From assembly GCA_905116865.2 (NCBI GenBank), contig CAJHNH020002046.1:317501-381500 (forward strand): a stretch of 64,000 nt of DNA. Reading direction: 5' to 3'. Position 1 is the first letter of the stretch. Each line of letters opens with the position of its first letter. The notes under the pieces are model-generated. The model was not told the origin of the DNA, made no database searches, and worked only from the letters and a program-made list of their open reading frames with translations. The stretch is from Candidula unifasciata (taxonomy: Eukaryota > Mollusca > Gastropoda > Stylommatophora > Geomitridae). Below are positions 10,968-23,149 of this stretch, piece by piece. The position numbers and the translations under genes are program-made.

Positions 10968-11574
10968 TTTCAACGGGGTAATTACTGGGTGACCCGTTTG
11001 TAAAAAAGATGGAAGTCTAGCTTCTAAGACTAACCTATAAACATACATTACGCTGCGTGCCTCTAGAATAGTTAAAATGTAAATATTTGATCATATTTTA
11101 TAAAGCAGAGCGACCCCTTAGTTATATCATATTTAAATGTCTGCAATCTTCACAGTTGAGGCTGGCTGTAGTCCATCACTAACTATGGTGATGTAGAGTT
11201 GGAAGACCCCAATCTATTCCACGGTGCGACTCTCGTACCACGGGAATCGAACCTTGGGAAATTTTGATGTTTGAATTGTGAAACCAATTCACTAACCTCT
11301 AAGCCATGGAGATGCTTGACATAACAGAGTGAGACTGAGACATTAGTTGTATAACATCGCACAAACCACGGCCAGCTCCAGCAATAAGGCCAAACAGGTC
11401 TACTGAAATTCCCGTTTTGTTAGGCCGGTCCACGGCCGATCTTTGCTCACCATTGTTATCGAGTAAATTTATACACAGATTAAACTATTCTATTTTCTAA
11501 TGACTCACCTAATTATCTTTATAATGATAATTCATTTAATAAAATATGTTGCAACTTAATGAAACTGTAATAAA
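10968..11574. other. intergenic, with a tRNA-like SINE head on the minus strand
   Basis: No coding region was seen. On the minus strand at about 11150-11330 a tRNA-like block has TGGCTTAGAGGTTAGTGAA and, after a long insert, B-box GGTTCGATTCC. The inter-box distance is too long for a tRNA gene, so it is probably a SINE fragment. The rest is AT-rich and featureless. Confidence 0.45.
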
Positions 11575-11800
11575 ATTCCACCTGGTCTCTGGGTAGTGAA
11601 ATCGTATGCCCGTGTGCATTGTTGAGCACGTAAAAAATCCCTTGGCAGTTGAAAATCGAAAAGAGTAGCATAACAGCGCTGCCAGGGCAAAAATGTGGAG
11701 TTAAAAATCTATCTAAAGTATTTCATGTTCCTGGCCAGTGCTACAGAGCCTATGCACTGTGTGAGCTTCTTCGGACTCGGACTTGAGTCAGAAGAAATAA
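11575..11800 (+). mobile_element. SINE-4 copy without its tRNA-like head
   Basis: It matches the body of the better copy at 51935-52215: CCTGGTCTCTGGGTAGTGA, CTTGGCAGTTGAAAATCG, AAGAGTAGC and GGCCAGTGCTACAGAGCC. The head is missing. Confidence 0.65.
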
Positions 11801-12640
11801 CGGAGCACTTTTGGATTACCAACCGTGTCCTATGATGTTTATCCGTTGTTCAAAAATTAAACCTAATGGGACTTAGACCATGCGCTCTTAAGAGTTTCTT
11901 TTCCCCGCTTTCGTGCATATTTTTTACAGACCAGTCGGCAATTGGTGGTGATAAACAGGATTGCGCGGAGACTGGGTGACGAACTCCTTGTGGTCCGGGT
12001 TAAATCCTGGGGGTAGGCAGGAAAGCCACATTTTCTCCCAGTTTTTACGGTATTTACAATGGAATCAAGGCCGAAAGGTTGCGATATCTATAATACCGAG
12101 CCTAAGGGTTAACAACTCATGGCTTCTGGATACTAAAACAAACAAACAAACCTGTCGCCCATTTAAGGCTGAGTCGACGTGGGAGCCAAGATGATTTTTG
12201 AAGAACACAAAAGTCTATCTACTTCTGAACCTGAACCCACAAGCCTCCGATCCGCAGACGCGCGTCTAGCTACTACACCCCAGCGGTTCCCCCATACGCA
12301 CTTACGAACACAAATAATGCAGACATGAAAATTGTAAAGAAAGAAAGATAACTGCCCTGTTAGGGTCAAAAAGTTCCTGGAACTGATGCAACAGAGTTCA
12401 CATTATGTAGATCTCGCTTTATTACAATAATTGCACACATAGATCACATTTTGTGAATGATTTAATTTTTTTTAACAACGTAAATAAGCTGTTTGAATAA
12501 AAATAGAGGTGACAAATATATACTCGACTTACGACCAATTCTACTTGCGACCTGTTAGTCGGAACGGAACTGTGGAGATCACGGAGATCTTATATTTTCT
12601 TTACCGTATTTAATGTCCGATGCCTACTGTGGAACCTTTA
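11801..12640. other. intergenic, with a minus-strand SINE-1 fragment
   Basis: No gene is visible. About 12145-12290 matches part of SINE-1 in reverse (GCTGAGTCGACGTGGGAGCC, then a degenerate B-box and head). The rest is single-copy-looking within this window. Confidence 0.5.
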
Positions 12641-12644
12641 CTAA

Positions 12645-12739
12645 TTTTCTTCTTCTTCTTCTTCTTCTTCTTCTTCTTCTTCTTCTTCTTCTTCTTCTTC
12701 TTCTTCTTCTTCTTCTTCTTCTTCTTCTTCTTCTTCTTC
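12645..12739. repeat. (TTC)n microsatellite
   Basis: About 30 uninterrupted TTC units. It abuts the minus-strand LINE tail at 12740-13000, whose plus-strand end is an (AAG)n run, so the microsatellite is probably the expanded 3' tail of that LINE. Confidence 0.9.
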
Positions 12740-13000
12740 CTCAGCATTCCGAGCACTTGAGGTCCATTGCTGTAGATATCACCCGCCTCTTCATGTCTCT
12801 GATTGGCCTTCTCTTTCCAGTTGGTAACACCAAGTGTTTGCAGGTCTGCCTGGACATCATCTCTTCATGTTCTTCTCGGTCTGCATCGTGGTCTACGACT
12901 ATTCATCCCACTTGTGAATACATTTTCAACTTCTGTCATCTGACATTCTTTCAATATGCCCCAACCATTTCAGTCATTTACTTACTTTACCGACTGTAAA
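12740..13000 (-). mobile_element. LINE 3' end fragment (tail type beta)
   Basis: The minus strand encodes a LINE C-terminus with LQTL, NWKE, RR and a final LKCSEC-like end. The better-preserved relatives at 50877-51420 and 60700-60915 read NWKEKA and a KGSEC-type end. Confidence 0.6.
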
Positions 13001-13834
13001 TGGAAGCTATCGTCGACATCGTCGTTATTTTAGAAAGTGCGCCGTTATCTGCTCCAATATTACATATATATCACGTGACCTGACGTCATTGTCTGCGTCC
13101 TAAACGGGAAGATCTTTAGAATGGACCGGTTTCGTTCTTCCTTTGAAGCCTCTCTGTCAAAGTCGAGACCAAGCTTTAAAATTTATTAAGAGCTCTTCAG
13201 CGAGTAGAGGAAGTGAATAATTGGGGACCGGAAGGGCCTCAGAGTGGTCTACATTTGTTCCAGAGCAGAAGATAGATTAAGGCAATCGCTTTTTCGGTAA
13301 AAAGTACCCTAGCCCGTTAAAAGTACTCTCCGGTGGCGTCCAGACAAATATGTGTGAGTAAAGGATTGCTATTGTGTGTGAGTGAGTGAGAGTGAAATAG
13401 GTTGTGAGTCAGAAATGTGTGGACAAATTGATGGGCATTTAAAGAGCTGGTACTTTTTTGCGTCTAGCTGGCTTCTTGTGTTTTGTGATGTGACGGAAAT
13501 ACGTTTTTTGTTTAATGTTAATTTTTGCGCAAGCCTGTGTGTCTCCGGATTTCTTAACTTTTTTTTTAAGCCGAGATGAGAAGATAAAATAAATGAAAGG
13601 TTGTTGGTGAAATAAAACGTCTTGATTTTGATAACGTTAGTATTATTATTACTGCGCAATTAAACAAGACTTATGCAGTCAGGGGCCACTTACATTGTTA
13701 AGAAAATTAGTAAAGAGGTTGAGCGACCCCCTCTTCCCTACTTATCTAAGCCCCCCCCCCCTCCCCGCATGTGATTTGTGTGTGTGTGCCAGTGTCGTCA
13801 CCCTTTCCGTGCATAGTGAAAGAGTGTTTTATAT
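13001..13834. other. intergenic, no recognised feature
   Basis: No convincing exon or element. A poly-C run is at 13750-13759 and a short GT-rich stretch at 13370-13390. Confidence 0.5.
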
Positions 13835-15390
13835 ACGGGCAACTGACGAGTGTTGGGTGCATGGGCGACTGACGAGTGTTGGAGTGTTGAATGTACCGGC
13901 AACTGACAGAGTGTTGGGTGTATGAGCAACTGACAGAGTGTTGGGCGTATAGGCAACTGACAGAGTGTTGGGTGTATGGGCAACTGACAGAGTGTTGGGT
14001 GTATAGGCAACTGACAGAGTGTTGGGTGTATGAGCAACTGACAGAGTGTTGGGTGTATAGGCAACTGACAGAGTGTTGGGTGTATAGGCAACTGACAGAG
14101 TGTTGGGTGTATGAGCAACTGACAGAGTGTTGGGTGTATGGGCAACTGACAGAGTGTTGGGTGTATGAGCAACTGACAGAGTGTTGGGTGTATGAGCAAC
14201 TGACAGAGTGTTGGGTGTATGGGCAACTGACAGAGTGTTGGGTGTATGAGCAACTGACAGAGTGTTGAGTGTATGGGCAACTGACAGAGTGTGGGGTGTA
14301 TGGGCAACTGACAGAGTGTTGGGTGTATGAGCAACTGACAGAGTGTTGGGTGTATAGGCAACTGACAGAGTGTTGGGTGTATGAGCAACTGACAGAGTGT
14401 TGAGTGTATGGGCAACTGACAGAGTGTTGAGTGTATGAGCAACTGACAGAGTGTTGAGTGTATGGGCAACTGATAGAGTGTTGGGCGTATAGGCAACTGA
14501 CAGAGTGTTGGGTGTATAGGCAACTGACAGAGTGTTGGGCGTATAGGCAACTGACAGAGTGTTGGGTGTATGGGCAACTGACAGAGTGTTGGGTGTATAG
14601 GCAACTGACAGAGTGTTGGGTGTATGAGCAACTGACAGAGTGTTGGGTGTATGAGCAACTGACAGAGTGTTGGGTGTATAGGCAACTGACAGAGTGTTGG
14701 GTGTATAGGCAACTGACAGAGTGTTGGGTGTATGAGCAACTGACAGAGTGTTGGGTGTATGGGCAACTGACAGAGTGTTGGGTGTATGAGCAACTGACAG
14801 AGTGTTGAGTGTATGGGCAACTGACAGAGTGTGGGGTGTATGGGCAACTGACAGAGTGTTGGGTGTATGAGCAACTGACAGAGTGTTGGGTGTATGAGCA
14901 ACTGACAGAGTGTTGGGTGTATGGGCAACTGACAGAGTGTTGAGTGTATGGGCAACTGACAGAGTGTGGGGTGTATGGGCAACTGACAGAGTGTTGGGTG
15001 TATGGACAACTGACAGAGTGTTGGGAGTATGGGCAACTGACAGAGTGTTGGGTGTATGAGCAACTGAAAGAGTGTTTCGTATATGGGTAATTGGCAGAAT
15101 GTTGGATACACGCTTAGCCGACAGTGTTGTAGAGTTGGGTGTATGGCGAACTGTCAGAGTGTTGGATATGCGGGTATCTGACAAGAGTGTTGGGTGTATG
15201 GGCAACTGACAGAGTGTTGGATATACCGGTAACTGACAGAGTTCAAGTGTTGGATGCATGGGCATCCGACTGAGTGTTTGAGTGTTGAACATACTGGAGA
15301 CTGACAGTGCTGGATACACGGTTAACCGAGAGAATGTAAAATAGACATACACAGTGCTGGAGTGTTGGCTATGCATGCTTCTGTCCCAGT
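13835..15390. repeat. 27-bp minisatellite, about 45 core copies plus degenerate edges
   Basis: The unit is GTGTTGGGTGTATGGGCAAC followed by TGACAGA. The main variants change ATGGGC to ATGAGC or ATAGGC, TTGGG to TTGAG or TGGGG, and GTGTAT to GCGTAT. Because 27 is a multiple of three, several frames on both strands stay open, including 437- and 515-codon minus-strand frames. Variant order repeats at offsets of 594 and 540 bp (22 and 20 units). Degenerate units continue to about 15390. Confidence 0.95.
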
Positions 15391-16189
15391 GTCAAACAGG
15401 CAAATAATCAGACGGATTATCCTTATCATCAAGTGCCTTGCCGGCTGGCGTGCGCAATAAAGATGATGATGATGGTTGGACGGACATAGACTGCAGTTCT
15501 AGAGGGAACTCATTTAACTCAGGGATCAGTGTGCAGACGATGAAAGAAGAATTGATGATTCATCACAAAAGATCAACTGTACTGGGTTCAGCTGTCGCCA
15601 TTATTGTCATGTTATATTCTTGTGTGGGTACGTGTGTTGTGTGTATGCGGGCGTGTGTGTGTGTGCGTGTGTGTGTGTGTTAAAGCGACAATAGTGTTCT
15701 AAATCATTATGGAGCTAAATAATAGCCGGAAAGTTAATCATCAGACGAAATAAACAGCTACAGACAAGCACCCGTGCATCAACAAAAGCCATTTTCCTTG
15801 GGGACGTACTCAAATTAATGACCCATACACAAAAGCAAGCCAATATTTAAAAGAGGACGGGTAGCATGGGGGACACAAAGAATGCTAACAAGAATACACT
15901 ACGAATATTACAACAAAAGGAAACAACAACAGGGTAGAAATCGAAAAATAAACGAAGTATTCAAAAAACAAGGACGGGAAAATGAGGGTGTGGCTGGCGT
16001 AACTGTGTGGACAGGGCATCCACAGGCATTGGTAGACCACTGTAGATGTCCTTTGTTACTGGTAAATATGTGGGAGGGTGCAGGAGGAGGAGGGCAAAAG
16101 GGGAAGAAGAAGAATGAAGAAAAGGAAGGATTATGTGGGTGTAATAGTGGTAGTAGTAGTATTGGTAGTTGTAATATTATAAGTAGTTG
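15391..16189. other. intergenic, no recognised feature
   Basis: It contains a GT-rich microsatellite at 15650-15680. The minus strand can be read with V and L runs only because of the next microsatellite. No gene is supported. Confidence 0.5.
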
Positions 16190-16495
<306 letters not shown>

Positions 16496-16599
16496 ACTAA
16501 CTGGGAGGAGGGAGGAAACAATTATACAGCAATACCTCTTTGAGGCTGAGTGGGTTAAAGTTCTGGAACACTCCAGTGCCTTCATTCGTTCCTGAGTGC

Positions 16600-16790
16600 T
16601 AGCCAGGTGTTTCTATAGGCCAGTTGGCACGTATGTGCTGCAGTCAATATAAGCCGACCGCCTTTATCTCCAAGAGCATTTACTGGTATACATGTTAATT
16701 TGAATCGACCTGGCAGAATTAGGTCATATGTAAAAAATCCGCCCCGATGTGGAATCGAACTCAAAACCTTGGGGACGGCTGAAAGGCATC
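16600..16790 (-). mobile_element. diverged SINE-1 copy
   Basis: On the minus strand it keeps a B-box-like GAGTTCGATTCCACATCGG and the core AAAGGCGGTCGGCTTA. Both are recognisable but altered compared with the copy at 57724-57983. Confidence 0.5.
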
Positions 16791-16795
16791 AAGTC

Positions 16796-17085
16796 ACCCT
16801 TCTTTTTCTTCGTCGCCTTTAAAGGCTGTAAACTCCGGTAGAAAGTTATGGTTGTTCGTTCACATCTGGAGTTTGGTCTTTTTCTAGAACTTAAGTTTCA
16901 CGTACACATTCGGTTTACAGTTCTACCTTATCTGTAAGCAAACTTGATTTGTCGCCTTTTAGGCAGATGCGCTCCGACTTTGAATGGAAGGCCCCTTACT
17001 GGTCGCCACCTACGACATACTTGCTTTAGGGGCCGTGATCTATTCTGTTTTCTCTAGAATGGAGCTCTGAACCCAGAAGGGGACA
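16796..17085 (-). mobile_element. SINE-2 copy (old)
   Basis: It begins with CTTCTTTTTCTTCG, the complement of the (AAG)n tail, and continues with GGCTGTAAACTCCGGTAGAAAG and GCAGATGCGCTCCGACTT. Same family as the TSD-flanked copies at 26437, 36376 and 51054, but more diverged. Confidence 0.65.
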
Positions 17086-17179
17086 CATAAGTATTTGATC
17101 TGAACAAAAATAACTAAAACAAAAATTATGTTGGGGAAAAAAGGTAAGTCATAGCCAGCATAAACACGTATGAGATAGA

Positions 17180-17700
17180 AGTCGTGTGCGGAAGGAAAAT
17201 GCTGTCACTTACCAGTAAGCTCCACTTCGTAGACACCAAAATGTCTCCCTTTCAACTGTATAAGGTCACTAACAACACAAGAAGAGACAGGGTAACGGAT
17301 ACCAGCATTAGAGAAAAAGTTAGAATAAAACAATGTCTGGATTATATTGAAAGACAAAGAATGAAATGGTTCAGCGATCTAGTGAGAATGCAGGGGAAGA
17401 AGTTGCATTAGGAGACTTTTTACAGCAGAACATCTGGGAGTAAGGCGAGAGGAAGACCACAATAGATATGCATAAATGGTTTAGCGGAAACCTGCAAAAC
17501 GATGAACAAATCAATCGCCCAAGCCACGCAAGAAGCGAAACACAAATACGGAAAACGACGACACTGGGCTTCAACATGGTCTCGTGAGACAAGAAAAGAA
17601 GATAAACGTGTATACATACCTAACAAGGACACCAGGCTGCTTGAACAAGGATCACAGACCATACAAATTACATATCCCACTTGTGAATAAATGAAGAAAT
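17180..17700 (+). mobile_element. LINE 3' end fragment
   Basis: The plus strand encodes REKVRIKQCLDYIERQRMKW, then ARGRPQ and a basic region. This is the endonuclease-distal end of a non-LTR retrotransposon polyprotein, broken by a TAG at 17409-17411 and further stops. The clade cannot be assigned. Confidence 0.5.
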
Positions 17701-19230
17701 GTCCTTGGTTAAGCCGTCTTCTAAACAAACATGAAAATAAGTTGTGAAATAACGTTCTTTTATCCGATAACGCTGGCTGTTAGCATAGTGTGTGTCCAGT
17801 CAACGGAAGCCATCACGACGCTTCGAAACTACAAGAGCTACACCTGGAGACTACATCATTAGAATCATGAAAACTTAAAGCGTCACGTTAAACTGACATA
17901 GCAAACGCTGCTCACGGAACTAGTGTGTTGTTAATAATTGTATTCGGGGTGTTGTTTTTCATCCGTGTGTGTGTATATTCTTTTAACAGATTTAGGCATG
18001 ACGCTGAAGACAGCTAAGTGCTATATTGTTGTTTTAAAAAGTAAATATACTTAGAACACATTCCACCGTTTGTAACTCAGACTTAGATGTTGATGAAGAG
18101 GATGATTATTATCTGATAAAGTGAGGTATGGGTACTATTCACGTTTCCCAGCCGGTCTACACAATGGTTGATCTTTGTTTCATACTTTCTTTTCTACTTC
18201 AGAGGGGCTGTTACATTGTCTTGCCTTCAGTTACATCAGCGCCGATGTCGCGTGTTTTATACTACACGACATTGGGGGTATCTGGGGGGGGGGGAGGGGT
18301 CTAGGGTATTAGTAGTACCTCTGGCAAGGTGACCGTCATGTCTTTCTTAGGGCAGCTCACCACCACTGGGTTAGGTCTGGCACTTAGCTCTCTCCTGTGG
18401 CTCCCAGCAGATGTCAGCATGCGACAGCGGCCACCCCCTCCCCACCCCCCCACCCCCCCCCCGGCAACAGTTTTGACGAGCTAGCTAAACCAGGAGGGAG
18501 TTTTAAACCACTCTGTGATTGGGATATGCCTACCCATCATGCAAAGACTGGACTTGGCTGATTGTGCAGATAAAAACTCTTTATGGTTCAACGGACAAGA
18601 AGGCGATTACCAGCAGGCTCTGTGGAGAGCTTCGGGCAAGGCTTGGCACTTGAGACGCCTTGGTCATCTACTGCGCCTAGGTCCATTTCCGATTGTCTCA
18701 ACATTGTCCTGCCTTTGAATCAAGATGGACACAGGCGAGAGAGTGAGGTCGACAAATTGCGCAACTCTTCCTCGCTTAAATCAAAGTCCTTGCGCAAGTC
18801 ACTTTCATCCAGCTACTAGGAAAAATCGTACTGCTGATCCAACATTTACTGCGGCTTCACTCTGTTGTCCGCACTGAAAAAGAACTTTCCAGGCTCATGT
18901 GTGACTAATCAGCCGCTTTGGTACTCATAATCATTGATCATTACAACTTTAGATAAAAGTGGTCTTCATCACGCATGATGGACGAACAGCAACACGACGA
19001 CACAGCTTCAACGACCCCAGAACATCTAGAACTGGCCCAACCCCCCCCCCCCCCCCCACCCCCCCTCTCCCACTGACAGCCTGAGCATAGGTCCCACAAC
19101 AGACTTTTTCGAAGAAAACAGTACAACGTGACACCCCTCTGATCTAGACCAGACTGAGAAAGTGTAGATGGGCCGGCAGCCGTGAATAGGGCAAAGTTAT
19201 GAATTGAATAATGCATGCACGGCCCTGTGT
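17701..19230. other. intergenic with G/C homopolymers
   Basis: No exon or element was recognised. Homopolymer-rich points are at about 18286-18298 (G), 18443-18463 (C) and 19040-19066 (C). Confidence 0.45.
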
Positions 19231-19242
19231 ACCTAAGTCTTA

Positions 19243-19518
19243 AAAAAAGAAGTAAAGGACCCTTTTCCACGCCTTTAGGCGTATAGGGTATATAGGGCTA
19301 GACCTATATTTTTATAGACCAATCAGCACAAGATGGGTGATGTGGTCAGCATCACGCCAGCCGCCTTTACTTTCCCGGGACTGCACCCGGTACCCAATAA
19401 AGACTGGGTCGACTTGGGAGCCAATCATTTTTTGACAAAAGCCCGGCTCCGCCAGGGAGCGAACCCACGACCTTCCAATCCGCGACGAGCGTCTAGCCGC
19501 TCGGCCACGGCGACTCCC
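19243..19518 (-). mobile_element. SINE-1 copy with 12-bp target duplication
   Basis: A full-length minus-strand copy. ACCTAAGTCTTA lies on both sides (19231-19242 and 19519-19530). On the minus strand the head has CCGAGCGGCTAGACGC and GGTCGTGGGTTCGCTCCC, and the tail ends CCTTTAC. Confidence 0.9.
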
Positions 19519-19714
19519 ACCTAAGTCTTAACCCTTTGAAAATAAAGATCGTTCGTTTCTTAATTCGTTCCCTGTTTCAAGAAAATGGTGTTTCAACATT
19601 TTACTTTGACATGGAGGCAAATGCAAAATGGTTAGTTAATACTTCATTACGATCTTTTAGGACTATGACTTTGGACGTGTGTCTTTGGCATATTGTAAAG
19701 TAGCAAAAAAGCAG

Positions 19715-19945
19715 CCCTGACATGTATGTACTCCGTGAGAGGTGGTTGTGTAGTGGCCAGGCGCTGTTTGTATAAAAACCCACCCACCAGTAAATGGGTA
19801 CCAGACAAAGTCCTTGGAAGTAAACGTGGACGGCGTGATGTTGACCACATTACCCACCAAGTGCCGACTGGTCTATGAAATATGGGTCTAGCCCTATATG
19901 CCCAATAGGCCTGATTGCATGGATAAGGGTCCTTTACATTAACAT
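19715..19945 (+). mobile_element. SINE-1 copy, head degenerate
   Basis: It carries the SINE-1 core (GAAGTAAACGTGGACGGCGT, ATGTTGACCACATTACCCAC, GACTGGTCTATGAAAT) and tail (GATAAGGGTCCTTTACATT). The tRNA-like head is only partly kept. Confidence 0.75.
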
Positions 19946-20062
19946 GCACCTAGGTGAAAATCACCAAAAGTGAACTCAGGGGACTCCAAAAGAGAAAACC
20001 TCAAAAACCATGCTCAACCGTAAAAAACAGTTACATAGACGTACCTTAGAGTGATGAAGCCT

Positions 20063-20390
20063 TCTTCTTTGTCTTCTTCTCGTTCACCAGCTGTAAACTC
20101 TGGTGAAAGGCTCTGTCTGTTCGTCCACTTCTGGATGTTACTCTTGTTCCAAAAATGTGGTTTTTGCGTGCATTTTCGTTTTACAAGTCTGGGTTATTTG
20201 TATACAGACTGTTGATTCCTCGCCACTCGGGCAGATACACCCCGACTTCAAAGTAAATACACATAATTAGTCGCCTTTTATGGCATGCTTGTTAAGAGAA
20301 AAGTAACGGACCTTTTCCACACCTTCGAGTGTATTGGGCAAATAGGGCTAGACCTAGGGTTTTTATAACAACATGTACTCGGTGGGTGAT
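20063..20390 (-). mobile_element. SINE-2 fragment followed by SINE-1 fragment
   Basis: 20063-20285 matches reverse SINE-2 (CACCAGCTGTAAACTCTGGT, ...GACTGTTGATTCCTCGCC). 20290-20390 matches the tail half of reverse SINE-1 (GTAACGGACCTTTTCCACAC, TAGGGCTAGACC). Both are truncated. Confidence 0.65.
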
Positions 20391-20444
20391 GCAGATCTAT
20401 GTGTGTCCTCTGTCTCTATAACTTATATAATGTAAATGTCCTGT

Positions 20445-21255
20445 ACTCTTGTATAATGTTGATGACATAAGTCCCTATGTAATCTGTTTAATGTTGATGA
20501 CATAAGTCCCTATGTAATCTGTTTAATGTTGATAATATAAGTCCCTATGTAATCTGTTTAATGTTGATGATATAAGTCCCTATGTAATATGTTTAATGTT
20601 GATGACATAAGTCCCTATGTAATCTGTTTAATGTTGATGATATAAGTCCCTATGTAATCTGTTTAATGTTGATGATATAAGTCCCTATGTAATCTGTTTA
20701 ATGTTGATGATATAAGTCCCTATGTAATCTGTTTAATGTTGATGATATAAGTCCCTATGTAATCTGTTTAATGTTGATGATATAAGTCCCTATGTAATAT
20801 GTTTAATGTTGATGACATAAGTCCCTATGTAATCTGTTTAATGTTGATGATATAAGTCCCTATGTAATCTGTTTAATGTTGATGATATAAGTCCCTATGT
20901 AATATGTTTAATGTTGATGACATAAGTCCCTATGTAATCTGTTTAATGTTGATGATATAAGTCCCTATGTAATCTGTTTAATGTTGATGATATAAGTCCC
21001 TATGTAATCTGTTTAATGTTGATGATATAAGTCCCTATGTAATATGTTTAATGTTGATGACATAAGTCCCTATGTAATCTGTTTAATGTTGATGATATAA
21101 GTCCCTATGTAATCTGTTTAATGTTGATGATATAAGTCCCTATGTAATCTGTTTAATGTTGATGATATAAGTCCCTATGTAATCTGTTTAATGTTGATGA
21201 CATAAGTCCCTATGTAATCTGTTTAATGTTGATGACAGTAGTCCCTATGTAACTT
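20445..21255. repeat. 35-bp minisatellite, about 22 copies
   Basis: The unit starts TTTAATGTTGATGATATAAG and ends TCCCTATGTAATCTG. Variants are GACATA for GATATA and ATATG for ATCTG. The ATATG variant sits near 20587, 20797, 20902 and 21042, i.e. spacings of 6, 3 and 4 units, which suggests duplication of multi-unit blocks. Repeats are contiguous without unique spacers, so it is not a CRISPR array. Confidence 0.95.
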
Positions 21256-21360
21256 ATTTAATAGTCCTGAGAAGTAAAGGCGGCCGGCGTGATGCTGACC
21301 ACATCACCCATCAAGTGCCAGATACATAATACGCATGAACGCGTGGAAAAGGGTCCTTAA
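21256..21360 (+). mobile_element. SINE-1 fragment inside the 35-bp array
   Basis: It matches the SINE-1 core and tail (GAAGTAAAGGCGGCCGGCGT, GTGGAAAAGGGTCCTT). A further piece of the 35-bp unit (TTTAATGTTGATGACG) follows at about 21363-21378, so the SINE piece interrupts the array. A TATTTAAT-like match occurs on both sides. Confidence 0.7.
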
Positions 21361-21384
21361 ACTATTTAATGTTGATGACGTTTC

Positions 21385-21540
21385 GGTCTTCCTCTGCCTC
21401 CTTTTTCTGCCCCTCCAGCTTTCCTACCGTCACGATGTATTCCAGTTTTTTTCCTTTTCATCACATAGCCAAAGAATTAGCCAGTTTCTTCCAAGACATC
21501 TTCCTTACTCTTTTAATCTGGGCAGGTGACAATAGAGAAC
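21385..21540 (-). mobile_element. LINE tail fragment (type alpha)
   Basis: It matches 63470-63600 closely (CTCCAGCTTTCCTACCGTCA then CGATGTA). It is the complement of the LINE C-terminal region seen at 9075-9330. Confidence 0.5.
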
Positions 21541-22285
21541 AATTTAGAAAACTAAAAAACGAACAATATACAATAATATAAAGAATACAAATGTCATCAA
21601 AATACGAAAGAATAGGAAGATCTGAACAGTCCTGGTCGCGATTTCTGCTCCAAACGTGAGGAGAAGAACAGGAAAAAAAAAAGAAACAACAACAATACCA
21701 CACAAAACCAAAACATAACTGTCACAAAATTGTCCTGGGAGACAATTTTAGCTTTTCCACAACTTCAGCTTTTCCACGTCGTCCCTTCCGCTTCCTGCCC
21801 CCGTTCCTTTCAAACCTTGAGGCGCCCGTAAGTGCTTTCTAAATCAGCCATGCTTCCAGCTTTTCACTGTCTCTATCGATCCGGCGGACAAGTCCTCGAA
21901 TTATGGCACGATCCATCCATAAGACGCTCCCACCTGAAACCACTGTTAAGTGGCTACCTAATGGATGGTCAATTAAAATAAAACGTTTGGGAATCAACGT
22001 ATGTGGCACTGGGCTGTGAAATATTCGGCCTTCAACTGCCTGGTTTGTCGCGTGAGGTGGACAATGGGCTGCGTGTTATCTTTGTTATGTGAGGTTTTTT
22101 TTTTTTTAAATGTCTGCACATTTTATTTTATTCTCTCAAGGAGGGAGTTGGGGCAAGGGGGAAAGGGGAACCAATAAGAGCGGTTTTTTATGATTTGTTT
22201 TAAGTTCGCTAGTTGGTGTGGGTAGGGGGAAAGACACCTTTTCACGGCACTGATATCAGACATTTAATGCTACATTTAGTACTTT
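21541..22285. other. intergenic, no recognised feature
   Basis: No coding region or element identified. T run at 22087-22098. Confidence 0.45.
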
Positions 22286-22286
22286 T

Positions 22287-22541
22287 CGGAAGTCGGCTAG
22301 ACGCTCGCGTGCGGATAGGAAGGTCGTGGGTTCGCTCCCTGGCGGAGTCGAAATTTATTAAAAAATGACCATGGCTCCCAGGTCGACCCAGTCTTTATTG
22401 GGTACCAGGTGCAGTCCCTGGAAATAAAGGGGGCCGGTGTGATGCTGACCACATCACCCAGCTTGAGCCGATTGGTCTATAAAAATATAGGTCTAGCCCT
22501 ATATGCCTACAGGCGTGGAAAAGGGACCTTTACTTTACTTA
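22287..22541 (+). mobile_element. SINE-1 copy
   Basis: It begins within the tRNA-like head (GGCTAGACGCTCGCG, GGTCGTGGGTTCGCTCCC) and is otherwise complete to GGACCTTTACTTTACTT. A short AGTACTTT match on both sides may be the target duplication. Confidence 0.8.
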
Positions 22542-22779
22542 AGTACTTTATGACAGTACTGAGTATCTACGCCTTTTACGGCATCTTGTTTTCAGCACTA
22601 TTATAATAGACACGTTGTGATGAATACCGTCACATTTTTTTTAAACACTTTGTGCTATTCCCGGCACTTTTTTTTTCTTTCAAGAAAATTAAAGCCCTGA
22701 CTACAATTCCTATATTTTTAAATAGACCCCTGGGCACTTAATGGGAGATGAAGTCAAAAAAAAAGTAGCCCGGTGTTCG

Positions 22780-23120
22780 CCATCATCAAGTGTCCAGTCA
22801 GCTGGCGTAGGCGTTCACGCATCTCCACAGATCCATGTCTTTGGTTTTTCTGGATCAAATTCCACTGACGATATTCCTCCATGCCACTGTCTTAAGCCAT
22901 CCACCATCATTTCTCTTGGTCTGCCTCTGCCTCTTCTACCTGTCATGATATTATCCAGTGCCCTTTTCTCATCACATGACCAGAAAACTTTGTCTCCTCA
23001 TTGTTGTATATCATATTCTACTTTCATTGGCTATTCCAGGCAATCATTGTTATTTATTCTGACAGCCCAAGGATTTCGCAACATTATTCTCATATCTCAG
23101 TTGCCTCCAAACTCTTCCTA
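22780..23120 (-). mobile_element. LINE tail fragment (type alpha)
   Basis: The minus strand matches the 9075-9330 tail: the block complementary to CATCTCCACAGATCCATG, then the GRPRE-type segment and the CFWSCDE-like start. Several stops. Confidence 0.55.
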
Positions 23121-23149
23121 ATTTGAGAGACGAAGCCCAGTGTTAAAAG

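Noticed and set aside
12613..12999. 128-codon plus-strand frame starting with a long leucine run
   Set aside because: The leucines come from the TTC/CTT microsatellite and the rest is the antisense of a LINE tail.
13798..15376. 437- and 515-codon minus-strand frames and shorter plus-strand frames
   Set aside because: They are produced by the 27-bp minisatellite, whose length is a multiple of three. No non-repeat domain or splice context supports a protein.
20445..21255. Possible CRISPR-like array (35-bp repeats)
   Set aside because: Units are contiguous without spacers, and the context is animal nuclear DNA.
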